33,999 nt of DNA from an uncultured Prevotella sp. (GCA_900315035.1 OMXO01000034.1:1-33999); one strand, 5' to 3'; positions 1 through 8,835 are shown, numbered from the stretch's first letter. Notes: generated from the sequence alone by a model not told the origin. Translations and numbers: made by a program.

Positions 1-1279
1 GTTGGAGATACGCTCTCGGCTGCTCTCTATCTGCCGGTTCAGTTCGGCAATGGTTTGTTCACTGGCCTCACCACTCTGTTGCAGTCGTTCTATCTCTGTT
101 TGGCTTTCTGTGATTTGTCTGGCATTCTCGTCAAGTCGGAAGTTCAGGCTTCTGACTCTTCGCCAATACCACCAATAGCCCGTTGCCAAAATCAACAGAA
201 AAACAAAAATTACCCCCCCCAATTTTGTTATCCGCTGATGGAACCTCTCTTCCCAACGCTCTTCATCAAATTTCTTTTGCCAGTCGGCAATCTCAAGACT
301 ATGATTGGCTTTCATAACCGAGTCGGTAAATGCATCCTTTTGCCGTTTCATGTCCAAAGCCGCACTCATATCACCAGTCTTTTCATAGAGCTTGGATAAT
401 ACCTCCATCGAATGGCTGCGCACCAACGGATCTTTTTCTGATAGGCTTTTCTTCACACTCTCTATAGCCTCCTCATAATGCCCTTGTGCTTCAAGGAGTC
501 TGGCCTCAACAATATACCCCTTAAAACTGCTGGCTGCTTTATCATTCTTCCATTTCTTCAAATACTTCTTGGCATTTTCGTCATCCCCCTGTTCCTGATA
601 CATCGCTGCAATATTGTGATAGATGTCAGCCCGCAAGATGCTGTCGGCCAAGTCTATATAGTCCATGCTCTTGAAAATACAGGCATAAGCGCTGTCACTC
701 TGATCCATATATGGCATAAGACGATGCGCACATCTGGAGGGCCCTTAACGTCATGACGCTGTCGTTCAATTTGAGACTGCTCTCCAGAAACTTCTGCGAG
801 TATTCCAGAATAAGCGGATGGGTAAAACAATTATAATTGGCAAAGGCCAGATTCTCATACACCATGTTCTTCAGCAGTTCGTCATCCGCATCCTCAGCAA
901 TTGTTTCGGCAATCTTATAATCCTTGATGCCGTCAAACGTCCTGTCAAGTAAATGCCTTCTGATGCCAGCCCTGTAATAGTAAGCCCTGCCTCGATGCCA
1001 GGCATCGCCATGTTTGTCATAGTAGTCCACACATGTCGTAATGAGCGAATCGCCATCTGCCTGATGCAGCACGATATAGTCCGTCATCACTTTCAGCAGA
1101 TGGTATTCAGCCATATCAGCTGCAGAAAGTGAAGTCGTGTCCACCTTACTTATTAGCATGCGCGCGGAATCAGGATGCTGGTGTACGATGTCAGCCGCCT
1201 CCTTCAGCATTGGATGACGCGTCTCACCACAACCTGATATCATGGCAATGATTACTATTATCCAACCAATTTTCTTCAT
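1..1279 (-). pseudogene. TPR-type membrane sensor/regulator, frameshifted and cut by window edge
   Basis: Seen: the start at 1279 gives a signal peptide with lipobox ISGC (Cys17), then a helical TPR-like region to about residue 194, where a TGA at 695-697 ends the frame. The adjacent frame is open from there to base 1. It continues the helical repeats (for example AAMYQEQGDDENAKKYLKK), then a membrane helix (VIFVFLLILATGYWWYW) and a coiled coil (residues such as ERLQQSGEASEQTIAELN). Known: Bacteroidota have TPR-membrane-coiled-coil proteins, often ending in a LuxR-type helix-turn-helix, next to SusC/SusD genes; the C-terminus here lies outside the window. Inferred: a single gene broken near 707-712, where one extra AT in the (AT)3 run would restore the frame, so decay, phase variation or sequencing error are all possible. 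It diverges from susC and may sense the substrate of that system. Confidence 0.6.
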
Positions 1280-1295
1280 ATTTTTTGTTTGATAG

Positions 1296-1304
1296 GCAAA
1301 GTTA
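1296..1304 (-). promoter_or_regulatory. -7 element of the TPR sensor gene
   Basis: The minus strand reads TAACTTTGC, matching the Bacteroidota -7 consensus TAnnTTTG. It lies about 17 bases before the ATG at 1279. No clear -33 TTTG was found. Confidence 0.55.
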
Positions 1305-1498
1305 ATCATTAAATTCGACTTGATATCGCCCGATTGGTATTTTAAAGAATATTTCAAAGAATTTAAGAGTATCACCCATTGTTAAGCGTTACAATTCAGC
1401 ACTTTTTTCTTTGCAGCGTCTTATCTATGTTGTTAATTATCAATGTTTTATGTTTCAACTTGCTGTAACACCAACTTTGCCATTTTTTGCCAGAATCC

Positions 1499-1531
1499 TT
1501 TGTCTAATTCTGAAACTCCAAATACCTTTGC
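1499..1531 (+). promoter_or_regulatory. Promoter of the susC-susD operon
   Basis: TTTG at 1499-1502, a 20-bp spacer, then TACCTTTGC at 1523-1531: a full Bacteroidota housekeeping-type promoter. Transcription should begin near 1537, leaving a leader of about 47 nt that is A-rich and lacks a Shine-Dalgarno site. The whole 1280-1583 intergenic stretch holds only this promoter, the divergent one at 1296-1304 and AT-rich sequence. Confidence 0.75.
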
Positions 1532-1583
1532 AACTCAAAAAAGGGCCAAAAGAAGTTTTTTTAAATTAAAAAATAAGAGAGAA

Positions 1584-4500
1584 ATGAAGAAAAAACTAAC
1601 AATGTTTTTAGCCGGTTTATTCCTATTTGTAGGGAGTGCACTGGCACAGACAAAAGTATCAGGTACGGTCTTGTCTCAGGAAGATGGTCAGCCGATTATC
1701 GGAGCAGCCGTCAAAGTGACAGGTACTAGCACTGGTATGCTAACCGACGTGAACGGTCGTTTCACGCTGACTTTACCAGCAGGCAAGAACCAACTGGAAA
1801 TTACCTACTTGGGATATGAAGGCAAGACTGTGACAGCCAAGAATGGTATGCGCGTATTTTTGAAAACCGATGCTGCTGCCCTCGATGAGGTCATTGTCGT
1901 GGCCTATGGTACTGCAAAGAAATCAGCCTTTACAGGCTCTGCCGCCACGATGAAGGCAGAGGACATCTCTAAACGTCAGGTGTCGTCAGCTCTAAACGCA
2001 CTAACGGGTTCCGTTAGTGGTGTTCAGGTGACTAGTTACGACGGGCAGCCTGGTAAAGATCCTACTATTCGTATTCGTGGTGTTGGCTCGATGTCAGCCA
2101 ACAGCAAACCGCTCTATGTAGTGGATGGTGTACCCTTTGATGGTTATATATCCAGCATCAATCCTGCCGACATCGAGACGATGAACGTACTGAAGGATGC
2201 GTCTGCTTCCGCTATCTATGGTAGTCGGGGTGCAAATGGCGTAGTCATTATTACTACAAAGCAAGGGAGAAAAGGACAAGATGCCGTGGTTACACTTGAT
2301 GCCAAGTGGGGCGTGAACAACCGAGCTGTTCCCAATTATGATGTCATTGACAATGCTGGCAGTTATTATGAGACCATGTACCGTGCATTATATAACGAGT
2401 ATTATTATGCTATGGACGATGTTACTGGGGCGCGTGGCTATGCAAATAAGAATATTTTCACGAACGAGGGCTGTCAGGTCTTTACAGTGCCAGAAGGTCA
2501 AGACTTTATCGGTACAGACTTCCGTATCAATCCCAATGCTCGCCTCGGCTATTCAGACAGGAAGTATTATTACACACCAGACAACTGGTATGACGAGATG
2601 TATAACACTGGCAATCTGCGCCAAGAGTATAATGCGACTGTTTCAGGCTCCACCGACAAGATGAACTATTATATGTCGCTTGGCTATCTTGATGATAAGG
2701 GTATCATCAATTCGTCTGCCTACAAACGCTATAGCGGACGACTGAAGGCAGACTATCAGGCCAAATCCTGGCTGAAAGTTGGAGCAAATCTGGCTTATAC
2801 CTTTGAAAAACAGGAAGCACCAGGTTCTCAGAATAAGTGGGGCTCATCGGGCAATGCATTCTTCATCGCAGACAACATTGCTCCTATCTATCCTATCTAT
2901 GTGCGCAATGCCGACGGTTCATATCTCTATGATGCCATGGGTATTCAGGTACTCGACACGGGTACAAACACGGGGCAGAAGCGTAAGTTCTCAGCTGGTA
3001 ATCCTGCCATCGACTTAAAGCTGAATAGCTATAATCAGGAGACAAACTACATTAATGCTAAAGGTTATGCCATCATCGATCTTCCGCTGGACGGATTGAA
3101 GTTGAACGCCAACTTGAATGCCTATGCCTCAGACAACCGTGAGAATAACCTGTATAACCCCCACTATGGTAGTAGTTCGAGCACTAATGGCGCAGTGAGT
3201 GTAAATCATTATCGCCGTCAGAGTTTAAACCAGCAATATCTGCTGACTTATCAGCATGACTTCGGACTTCATAGCATCGACTTGCTGGCTGGTTACGAGT
3301 CTTATGACATGAAATACCGTCTGTTGGAGACTAGCAAGCAGAATATCTTCCTCGATTATGTAGGCGAGCTCGATAATGCCATTAAGTATCCATCATCACC
3401 GAAATCGAATACCGTCCGATATGTCACAAAGGGCTGGTTAGGGCGTGCCCAGTATAATTACGCTCAGAAATACTTCGTCTCAGCTTCTTACCGCCGCGAC
3501 GGTTCTTCTCGCTTTGCTGAAGGACACAAGTGGGGCGATTTTGGTAGTTTGGGTGCTGCATGGCTCATTTCTAAGGAGTCGTTTATGCAGCCTACTGCCA
3601 CATGGCTCGACGAACTGAAGTTAAAGGTCAGCTACGGTATTCAGGGTAATGACCACCTGATGAACGGCCTTGACGAGATTTACTATCCCTATCAGGATAC
3701 CTATACCGTCACCGACGTTAACGGTACAGCGGTGCCTATCTTCAATGGCTATAAAGGCAATAAGGATATATCTTGGGAGACTAGCTACTCCACTAATATG
3801 GGAATTGAATTTGTTCTGTTGAAAGGGCGCATCAGTGGTAGTATCGAGTATTACAACCGTACCACGAAAGATATGCTCTACTACAAACCTGTACCCGTAT
3901 CAATGGGGTATGATTCCTATCCGATCAATAGTGGGTCGATGTACAACCGGGGAATAGAACTGAATCTGGAAGGTACCATATTGAAACTGAAAGATGTTGA
4001 AATCCGCCTTAACATGAACCTTACCACCGTAAAGAACAAGGTTACAGCCTATCCAGAGACCAATAAGGGCAGCATGCGTATTATTGAGGAAGGTGGTAGC
4101 ATCTATGAGTCTTACTTGCGCAGTTATGCAGGTGTATGGCATGGTGACAACAGCGAATACACGTTGGCAGAAGGATTTGAACCAGTTTTGGGTGATGCTC
4201 TGTATTACGTAGATCCGGATAATGGAAATTATGCAGTAACAGACTATTCAAATGCTAAACAAGCCCATCAAGGCAATACTCTGGCCAATGTCTTTGGTGG
4301 TTTTGGACTGACGGCTCGTGCCTATGGGTTCGATGCAAGCGTGCAGTTTGCCTACCAGTTAGGTGGAAGAGTCTATGACCATAAGTATCAAGGCTTGATG
4401 TCTAGTGACGGCCAGAATGGTCATAACTGGAGTCAGGATATCTATGGGGCCTGGACTCCTGAGAACGCCCAGAGTAATATTCCACGTTTGGATACGGGTG

Positions 4501-4787
4501 TCGATGATTCTCAGCACACTTCAAACCGCTTCCTTGTCAGCAGCGACTATCTCAGTATGACCAATATCACTATTGGCTATACCGTACCTGCTAAACTCGT
4601 CCGTTCGATAGGTCTTTCTGCACTGCGCATCTATTTCGCAGGCGACAATTTGGCTCTTTGGACAGCTCGTAAGGGCCTTGACCCCCGTCGAGCCTTAACG
4701 ATGGGTGTCTCGACGTTGGGTGCCGGCTATTCAGATACTTATGCAGGATTAAAGACGATCTCTGGTGGTATTACTGTTTCATTCTAA
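1584..4787 (+). CDS. SusC/RagA-family TonB-dependent outer-membrane transporter
   Basis: Known role: TonB-dependent import of glycans or other large nutrients across the outer membrane, with a SusD lipoprotein as lid. Seen in the 1067-residue protein: signal peptide 1-21 (cleavage after ALA), a carboxypeptidase-D-like regulatory domain about 24-95, the TonB-box/plug start DEVIVVAYG at 101-109, and the SusC plug signatures PLYVVDGVP (177-184) and DASASAIYGSRGANGV (205-220). A long beta-barrel follows, ending in the aromatic C-terminal residue typical of outer-membrane barrels (GGITVSF). Frame 1443-1583 is also open, but the promoter at 1523-1531 and the signal peptide support the start at 1584. 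susD follows after 16 bp, so they form one operon. The substrate cannot be read from the sequence because no degradative enzymes are nearby. Confidence 0.95.
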   Translation: MKKKLTMFLAGLFLFVGSALAQTKVSGTVLSQEDGQPIIGAAVKVTGTSTGMLTDVNGRFTLTLPAGKNQLEITYLGYEGKTVTAKNGMRVFLKTDAAALDEVIVVAYGTAKKSAFTGSAATMKAEDISKRQVSSALNALTGSVSGVQVTSYDGQPGKDPTIRIRGVGSMSANSKPLYVVDGVPFDGYISSINPADIETMNVLKDASASAIYGSRGANGVVIITTKQGRKGQDAVVTLDAKWGVNNRAVPNYDVIDNAGSYYETMYRALYNEYYYAMDDVTGARGYANKNIFTNEGCQVFTVPEGQDFIGTDFRINPNARLGYSDRKYYYTPDNWYDEMYNTGNLRQEYNATVSGSTDKMNYYMSLGYLDDKGIINSSAYKRYSGRLKADYQAKSWLKVGANLAYTFEKQEAPGSQNKWGSSGNAFFIADNIAPIYPIYVRNADGSYLYDAMGIQVLDTGTNTGQKRKFSAGNPAIDLKLNSYNQETNYINAKGYAIIDLPLDGLKLNANLNAYASDNRENNLYNPHYGSSSSTNGAVSVNHYRRQSLNQQYLLTYQHDFGLHSIDLLAGYESYDMKYRLLETSKQNIFLDYVGELDNAIKYPSSPKSNTVRYVTKGWLGRAQYNYAQKYFVSASYRRDGSSRFAEGHKWGDFGSLGAAWLISKESFMQPTATWLDELKLKVSYGIQGNDHLMNGLDEIYYPYQDTYTVTDVNGTAVPIFNGYKGNKDISWETSYSTNMGIEFVLLKGRISGSIEYYNRTTKDMLYYKPVPVSMGYDSYPINSGSMYNRGIELNLEGTILKLKDVEIRLNMNLTTVKNKVTAYPETNKGSMRIIEEGGSIYESYLRSYAGVWHGDNSEYTLAEGFEPVLGDALYYVDPDNGNYAVTDYSNAKQAHQGNTLANVFGGFGLTARAYGFDASVQFAYQLGGRVYDHKYQGLMSSDGQNGHNWSQDIYGAWTPENAQSNIPRLDTGVDDSQHTSNRFLVSSDYLSMTNITIGYTVPAKLVRSIGLSALRIYFAGDNLALWTARKGLDPRRALTMGVSTLGAGYSDTYAGLKTISGGITVSF

Positions 4788-4803
4788 ATCAATTGAGAAA
4801 ACT

Positions 4804-6306
4804 ATGAATAAGATATATGCGTTAAGTCTTGGAGCGGTAGCCGTTTTTGCCGTTTCCTGTGCCGACCTCGAAACACAACCTGAAGGCGAGGTTATTGGCG
4901 ATCAGTTCACGGAATCTGTTAAACGTGATAATGCATTGCTGGAAGGTGTTGCCAAATCAGCCTTCTTCAATATTGGCAAAGAATATAATGTCTTTGGTAT
5001 TTCCCAAGGTCGTGCAGATGATTTTGGCTATCCTGCTGACTGCTTGTCTGATGGTACTAATGCGGGAGATATTGTGGGAGTAAACAGTGGTTACAATTGG
5101 TTCAGTGCGGCAGCCAACTACAATGACCGTAATGTGAACTATGCCAATCCATATGAGCGGTGGGCCATGTACTATAACCAGATTAAATGTTGCAATGACC
5201 TGTTGAATAATATCCCGGAAGCAACAACCCCGGAACTGAAAGCCTATCAGGCTTTGGGGAAGGCCCTACGTGCTTTCGACTACTTCCAGCTGGTACAACG
5301 TTATGCATTGACCTATGCTGGGCATGCCAAAGATCCTGCTGTACCGATGTACTTATCCGATAATGACAAAACAGAAGGTTTGACAACCGCACGCCAGACA
5401 GTCGAGTTTGTCTATAATTTCATTGAGAAAGAACTCGATGAAGCAGCGACGAACCTGGAAGGTTTTAGTCGTCCCGACAAGAGCGTGATGAATCAGGCTG
5501 TAGTCTATGGCCTGAAAGCCCGTGTCTCTTTGGTGAAGCAAGATTGGGCCAAGGCTGCAGAATATGCACAGAAAGCCATTGACCTCGCTGCACAAGAAGG
5601 CATCGCTCCTGCCTCTATCGATGAGGTGAGCCAAGTCGGCAACATGTTCATCTCAAATGATGAGCCTAACTGGATGTGGGGACTTTCTTTCGGACCAACC
5701 AACATCGAGACAGATGGCGAGTATGAGACATGGGTATCACAGATATCCTCACTTGCCAGCTATAGTTACACCACAGAGACAGGATGCTTCCGAGCCATCA
5801 ACAGTCACCTTTGGAACACCATTGCCGATAGTGACGTCCGTAAAGGCTGGTGGGTAGATGGCGATTGCAAGTCTCCACTTATTGAAGGCCTCTTATGGAG
5901 TAATAGTGGAGAGACAGCCCCGCTCGGTGTAGGATGCGGTAACCTCTTCGATTTTATTCCTTATACCAACGTGAAGTTTGGCGTTTACCAAGGACAGTTC
6001 GGCACCACTCAGACTTGTGGTGACTTCCCGATGATGCGCGTTGAAGAGATGTATCTGATTTTAGCAGAAGCACAAGGAAGACAGGATGAAGCTCGGGGAG
6101 CTGCAACATTGGAACAATTCGTAAAGACCTATCGTGATCCTGCATACAGTTATGCAGAAAAGCCTACTGCAGATTTCATTGACGAAGTATGGCGTCAGCG
6201 ACGTATCGAACTCTGGGGAGAGGGCTTCGCTATGAACGATATCTTGCGTCTTAAGAAACCGATGGTTCGTTACCAAGGTACAGATGACCCAATTATCAGC
6301 CGATGA
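4804..6306 (+). CDS. SusD/RagB-family nutrient-binding lipoprotein, C-terminus probably frameshifted
   Basis: Known role: surface lipoprotein that caps the SusC barrel and binds substrate. Seen in the 500 residues: signal peptide with lipobox AVSC (Cys19), TPR-like helices (for example RAFDYFQLVQRYAL, ARVSLVKQDWAKAAEYAQ) and the conserved SusD C-terminal segment with FPMMRVEEMYLILAEA and VWRQRRIELWGEGFAMNDILR. The frame ends abruptly at PIISR with TGA at 6304-6306. The +1 frame is open from 6302 for another 27 codons (starting DDNNKPGTTPRMGINPELRD) and looks like a natural tail of this family. I infer a one-base indel near 6295-6302, either a real truncation or a sequencing error. Cotranscribed with susC. 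Confidence 0.9.
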   Translation: MNKIYALSLGAVAVFAVSCADLETQPEGEVIGDQFTESVKRDNALLEGVAKSAFFNIGKEYNVFGISQGRADDFGYPADCLSDGTNAGDIVGVNSGYNWFSAAANYNDRNVNYANPYERWAMYYNQIKCCNDLLNNIPEATTPELKAYQALGKALRAFDYFQLVQRYALTYAGHAKDPAVPMYLSDNDKTEGLTTARQTVEFVYNFIEKELDEAATNLEGFSRPDKSVMNQAVVYGLKARVSLVKQDWAKAAEYAQKAIDLAAQEGIAPASIDEVSQVGNMFISNDEPNWMWGLSFGPTNIETDGEYETWVSQISSLASYSYTTETGCFRAINSHLWNTIADSDVRKGWWVDGDCKSPLIEGLLWSNSGETAPLGVGCGNLFDFIPYTNVKFGVYQGQFGTTQTCGDFPMMRVEEMYLILAEAQGRQDEARGAATLEQFVKTYRDPAYSYAEKPTADFIDEVWRQRRIELWGEGFAMNDILRLKKPMVRYQGTDDPIISR

Positions 6307-6417
6307 CAATAACAAACCAGGCACAACACCGCGTATGGGTATTAATCCAGAGCTACGTGACGGAGTGACCGACGTCAGATAAAGATATGAAGCCAAGTTG
6401 TGAAACTTTGCATTTGT

Positions 6418-6514
6418 AGAGTCTTTGATTCATAAAGGCTCTCTCTCTTAATTAATATAATAATATGATTTTGATTCAACAGCAGCACTCGTCGTGATGA
6501 TGCGTGCTGCTTTT
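6418..6514 (+). terminator. Likely terminator region of susC-susD
   Basis: Two hairpins lie in tandem. The first is AGAGTCTTT/AAAGGCTCT at 6418-6426 and 6434-6442, with one G-T wobble and a 7-nt loop. The second is AGCAGCAC/GTGCTGCT at 6481-6488 and 6504-6511, followed by TTT. The T-tracts are short, so termination may be inefficient. Confidence 0.45.
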
Positions 6515-6520
6515 CTGATT

Positions 6521-6719
6521 TAGTCCGTCATGTCGGACTAGGAGTTTGATGGTTACGGACTGGGAGTCCGAAGCCGTCGGACTGATGGTTCGCAGTTGTC
6601 GGACGGGGAGCGAGTCCTTAATGAGGCGAAAGCTGGCGCTTAATGAGGGAAGACTAACTCTTAATAAAGCCCGAGTATTAGATGAAGCGCGCATATTTGT
6701 TAGCGAGGCAGAATTTACT
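6521..6719 (+). repeat. Degenerate tandem repeats of about 21-22 bp
   Basis: Seen: a perfect 7-bp inverted repeat TAGTCCG/CGGACTA at 6521-6540. Then the block CGGAC recurs at 6534, 6556, 6578 and 6600, an exact 22-bp period. After that CTTAATGAGG-type blocks recur at 6617, 6639 and 6660, with related blocks near 6678 and 6699 (period 21-22, one unit 18). Read in frame +, the second part gives heptads such as LNEGRLT, LNKARV, LDEARIF and VSEAEFT inside an open frame at 6546-6755. I do not think this is an established gene: there is no recognisable start signal or fold. Similar LNEAR-like heptad tracts occur, from memory, in Bacteroidales hypothetical proteins, but I cannot confirm relatedness here. 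Confidence 0.6.
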
Positions 6720-6720
6720 A

Positions 6721-6774
6721 GTAGGCGTAGGAAAACTTTTTCCCACGTGTACTAAGAAAAACTCCTACGCGTAG
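6721..6774. repeat. Imperfect inverted repeat around CACGTG
   Basis: GCGTAGGA at 6725-6732 pairs perfectly with TCCTACGC at 6763-6770, and flanking bases extend the symmetry with two mismatches (6721-6724 with 6771-6774). A palindromic CACGTG lies in the 30-nt loop at 6744-6749. It sits between the tandem repeats and the paaK promoter. It may be part of the same repeat element or a hairpin of a read-through transcript. Confidence 0.45.
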
Positions 6775-6813
6775 CAGAATCTTCGGCAGAGTAAGCAGTT
6801 TTTTTGCAGGAAA

Positions 6814-6846
6814 TTTGTTGGATCGGAAAAAAAGTAGTACTTTTGC
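6814..6846 (+). promoter_or_regulatory. Promoter of paaK
   Basis: TTTG at 6814-6817, a 20-bp spacer and TACTTTTGC at 6838-6846. Predicted leader of about 40 nt to the ATG at 6891. Confidence 0.75.
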
Positions 6847-6890
6847 AAGGCAAATACGAGTTAAAATGGAACTGAAAACTAAGTAGATTT

Positions 6891-8189
6891 ATGATTTGGA
6901 ACCAAAGCGTTGAATGCATGGACCGCGAACAGCTTCGCGAGATCCAGAGCCGTCGTCTGGTAAAGATGGCGGAGTATGTGTATCACAACACCCCTTTCTA
7001 CCGGAAGAAATTCCAGGAGATGGGACTAGAGCCTGGCGATATCAAGAGTATTGACGATATCGTGAAGCTCCCGTTTACTAACAAACTCGATTTGCGTGAC
7101 AACTACCCGTTTGGACTGGCAGCCGTGCCGATGAGTCAGATTGTACGTATCCATGCCTCTTCGGGTACGACAGGCAAGCCTGTCGTCGTGCTTTATACCC
7201 GAAAGGATCTGGCGATGTGGGCTGAGGCTATCTCGCGTGCTTTCACGGCCTATGGGGCAGGAAAGGATGATATCTTCCAGATAGCCTATGGCTATGGCCT
7301 GTTTACGGGAGGTCTGGGTGCGCACGATGGTGCGACGAATATTGGTGCGTCGGTGATTCCGATCTCTTCAGGTAACACGCAGAAGCAGATGACGCTGATG
7401 CACGACTTCGGAACGACGGTGCTCTGCTGTACACCCTCGTATGCCATGTTCCTTGGCGAGGCTATGCAGGAGTGCGAGTGGGCACGCGATGAGTTCAAGT
7501 TGAAGATCGGTGCCTTCGGTGCTGAGCCTTGGACGGAGAAGATGCGTGCGAAACTGGAACAGTCACTGGGTATCAAGGCCTACGATATCTATGGTCTCTC
7601 GGAGATTGCTGGTCCTGGTGTCGGCTATGAGTGCGAGTGTCAGCATGGTACCCACCTCAATGAGGACTACTTCTATCCAGAGATTCTTGACCCGAATACT
7701 GGTGAGCCGTTGCCGGAAGGCGCGTTTGGCGAACTGACCTTCACCCACTTGACGAAGGAAGGTATGCCGTTGTTGCGTTATCGTACGCATGACCTGACGG
7801 CCCTGCATTATGAGAAATGTGCGTGCGGGCGTACGCTTGTGCGTATGGATCGTATCCTCGGCCGTTGCGACGATATGTTGATTATCCGAGGCGTCAATGT
7901 GTTCCCGTCGCAGATTGAGGATGTCATCCTGAAGTTGCCTGAGTATGAACCTCACTTCCTGCTGACAGTGGATCGTGTGAACAATACGGATACATCGGAG
8001 TTGAAGGTGGAGGTGAAGGAAGATTACTTCACCGACGATATGGCAACGATGGTGGGGCTGCAGAAGAAGCTGGAGGCAGAGCTGCGTAGCGTCATCGGCC
8101 TGGGCTTCAAGGTGAAACTTGTGGAGCCAAAGGGTATAGAACGTTCTACAGGCAAGGCCAAGCGCGTGATTGACAACAGAAAGATCTAA
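6891..8189 (+). CDS. paaK: Phenylacetate-CoA ligase family protein
   Basis: Known role: ATP-dependent ligation of CoA to phenylacetate or related aryl acids by an adenylate-forming enzyme. Seen in the 432 residues: P-loop-like AMP-binding motif SSGTTGKP (90-97), GAFGAEPW (207-214), YGLSEIAGPGVG (234-245), hinge region RILGRCDDMLIIRG (321-334) and a C-terminal lid with the STGKAKR stretch (419-425), which carries the expected catalytic lysine. Length is normal for the family. Cys-rich CECQ (248-251) and CACG (310-313) positions recall the metal-binding insertions of PaaK-like enzymes. It is followed 22 bp later by a tandem-ACT gene, a pairing often seen in Bacteroidota. No indolepyruvate oxidoreductase genes are present upstream. 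In anaerobes a role in salvage or oxidation of aromatic amino-acid products is likely but inferred. Confidence 0.9.
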   Translation: MIWNQSVECMDREQLREIQSRRLVKMAEYVYHNTPFYRKKFQEMGLEPGDIKSIDDIVKLPFTNKLDLRDNYPFGLAAVPMSQIVRIHASSGTTGKPVVVLYTRKDLAMWAEAISRAFTAYGAGKDDIFQIAYGYGLFTGGLGAHDGATNIGASVIPISSGNTQKQMTLMHDFGTTVLCCTPSYAMFLGEAMQECEWARDEFKLKIGAFGAEPWTEKMRAKLEQSLGIKAYDIYGLSEIAGPGVGYECECQHGTHLNEDYFYPEILDPNTGEPLPEGAFGELTFTHLTKEGMPLLRYRTHDLTALHYEKCACGRTLVRMDRILGRCDDMLIIRGVNVFPSQIEDVILKLPEYEPHFLLTVDRVNNTDTSELKVEVKEDYFTDDMATMVGLQKKLEAELRSVIGLGFKVKLVEPKGIERSTGKAKRVIDNRKI

Positions 8190-8211
8190 AAATGTAAAAC
8201 TGTCAATAATT

Positions 8212-8637
8212 ATGAAAGCAAAACAACTATCTGTATTCCTCGAGAATAAGTCCGGGCGACTGACCGAGGTAACTGAGGCCCTGGGGGCTGCTGGAATTAA
8301 CCTTTCGGCCATGAGTATAGCCGATAACAGCGATTTTGGTATCCTTCGCTGCATTGTCTCTGACCCCGATAAGGCTTATCAGGTGCTGAAGGCAGCTCAT
8401 TTTGCTGTGAAGATTACTGATGTCATCGGCTTTGTATGTCCGAACACGAGTGGCTCGCTGTCTGTTGTGCTGAAACATCTTTCCGACAACGGCGTGTTCA
8501 TTGAATATATGTATTCCTTTGCCAATGGTAACGTAGCTCACGTAGTCATTCGTCCTACTGATCTGGAGGCCTGTGAGCGGATCCTCGCAGAGAAAAAGGT
8601 AGAACTGATGGCTGATAGTGATCTCTATCAGTTATAA
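8212..8637 (+). CDS. Tandem ACT-domain protein
   Basis: A 141-residue protein made of two ACT-like units, about 3-70 (AKQLSVFLENKSGRLTEVTE) and 72-141 (SGSLSVVLKHLSDNGVFIEY). ACT domains bind amino acids and usually regulate enzymes. There is no catalytic domain, so it may be a free regulatory subunit. The start at 8212 is chosen because the protein aligns to the first ACT strand there; the open frame to 8170 overlaps the paaK end. It sits in an operon with paaK, so sensing of an aromatic amino acid for the ligase pathway is a reasonable inference. Confidence 0.88.
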   Translation: MKAKQLSVFLENKSGRLTEVTEALGAAGINLSAMSIADNSDFGILRCIVSDPDKAYQVLKAAHFAVKITDVIGFVCPNTSGSLSVVLKHLSDNGVFIEYMYSFANGNVAHVVIRPTDLEACERILAEKKVELMADSDLYQL

Positions 8638-8644
8638 AATGTGA

Positions 8645-8688
8645 GAAACTGCAAAATTTCGCTGAAGAAATTTTGCAGTTTCGTTTTT
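8645..8688 (+). terminator. Strong rho-independent terminator of paaK-ACT
   Basis: A perfect 16-bp stem, GAAACTGCAAAATTTC at 8645-8660 with its complement at 8667-8682, loop of 6 nt, then GTTTTTTC. Its 3' arm overlaps the -33 element of the next promoter. Confidence 0.9.
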
Positions 8689-8703
8689 TCTGTGTAACTT
8701 TGC
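8672..8703 (+). promoter_or_regulatory. Promoter of tRNA-Val, embedded in the preceding terminator
   Basis: TTTG at 8672-8675 (inside the 3' arm of the terminator stem), a 19-bp spacer, and TAACTTTGC at 8695-8703. The tRNA begins at 8742, so the 5' leader to be trimmed by RNase P is about 33 nt. Confidence 0.7.
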
Positions 8704-8741
8704 ACACGATTTGATTGACATTGTCTGCCGTGAAGGGAAAA

Positions 8742-8816
8742 GGGCGCTTAGCTCAGCTGGTTTAGAGCATCTGCCTTACAAGCAGAGGGTCGGCGGTTCG
8801 AATCCGTCAGCGCCCA
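8742..8816 (+). tRNA. tRNA-Val (anticodon TAC)
   Basis: A 75-nt cloverleaf: acceptor GGGCGCT/AGCGCCC, D-stem GCTC/GAGC, anticodon stem TCTGC/GCAGA with loop CTTACAA (anticodon TAC), T-arm GGCGG-TTCGAAT-CCGTC, discriminator A. The 3' CCA is not encoded, as is usual in this phylum. Confidence 0.97.
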
Positions 8817-8835
8817 CGACACAAAAGAAATCCGT

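Noticed and set aside
6546-6755. 69-codon frame with LNEAR-like heptads
   Set aside because: No promoter or leader of its own, in a degenerate repeat tract; kept as a repeat, not a gene.
7563-8354. 263-codon minus-strand frame opposite paaK
   Set aside because: Antisense to a complete phenylacetate-CoA ligase and lacks any recognisable domain.
8212-8637. paaK-linked indolepyruvate oxidoreductase operon
   Set aside because: The expected iorA/iorB genes are absent; upstream of paaK lies only the repeat region and its own promoter.
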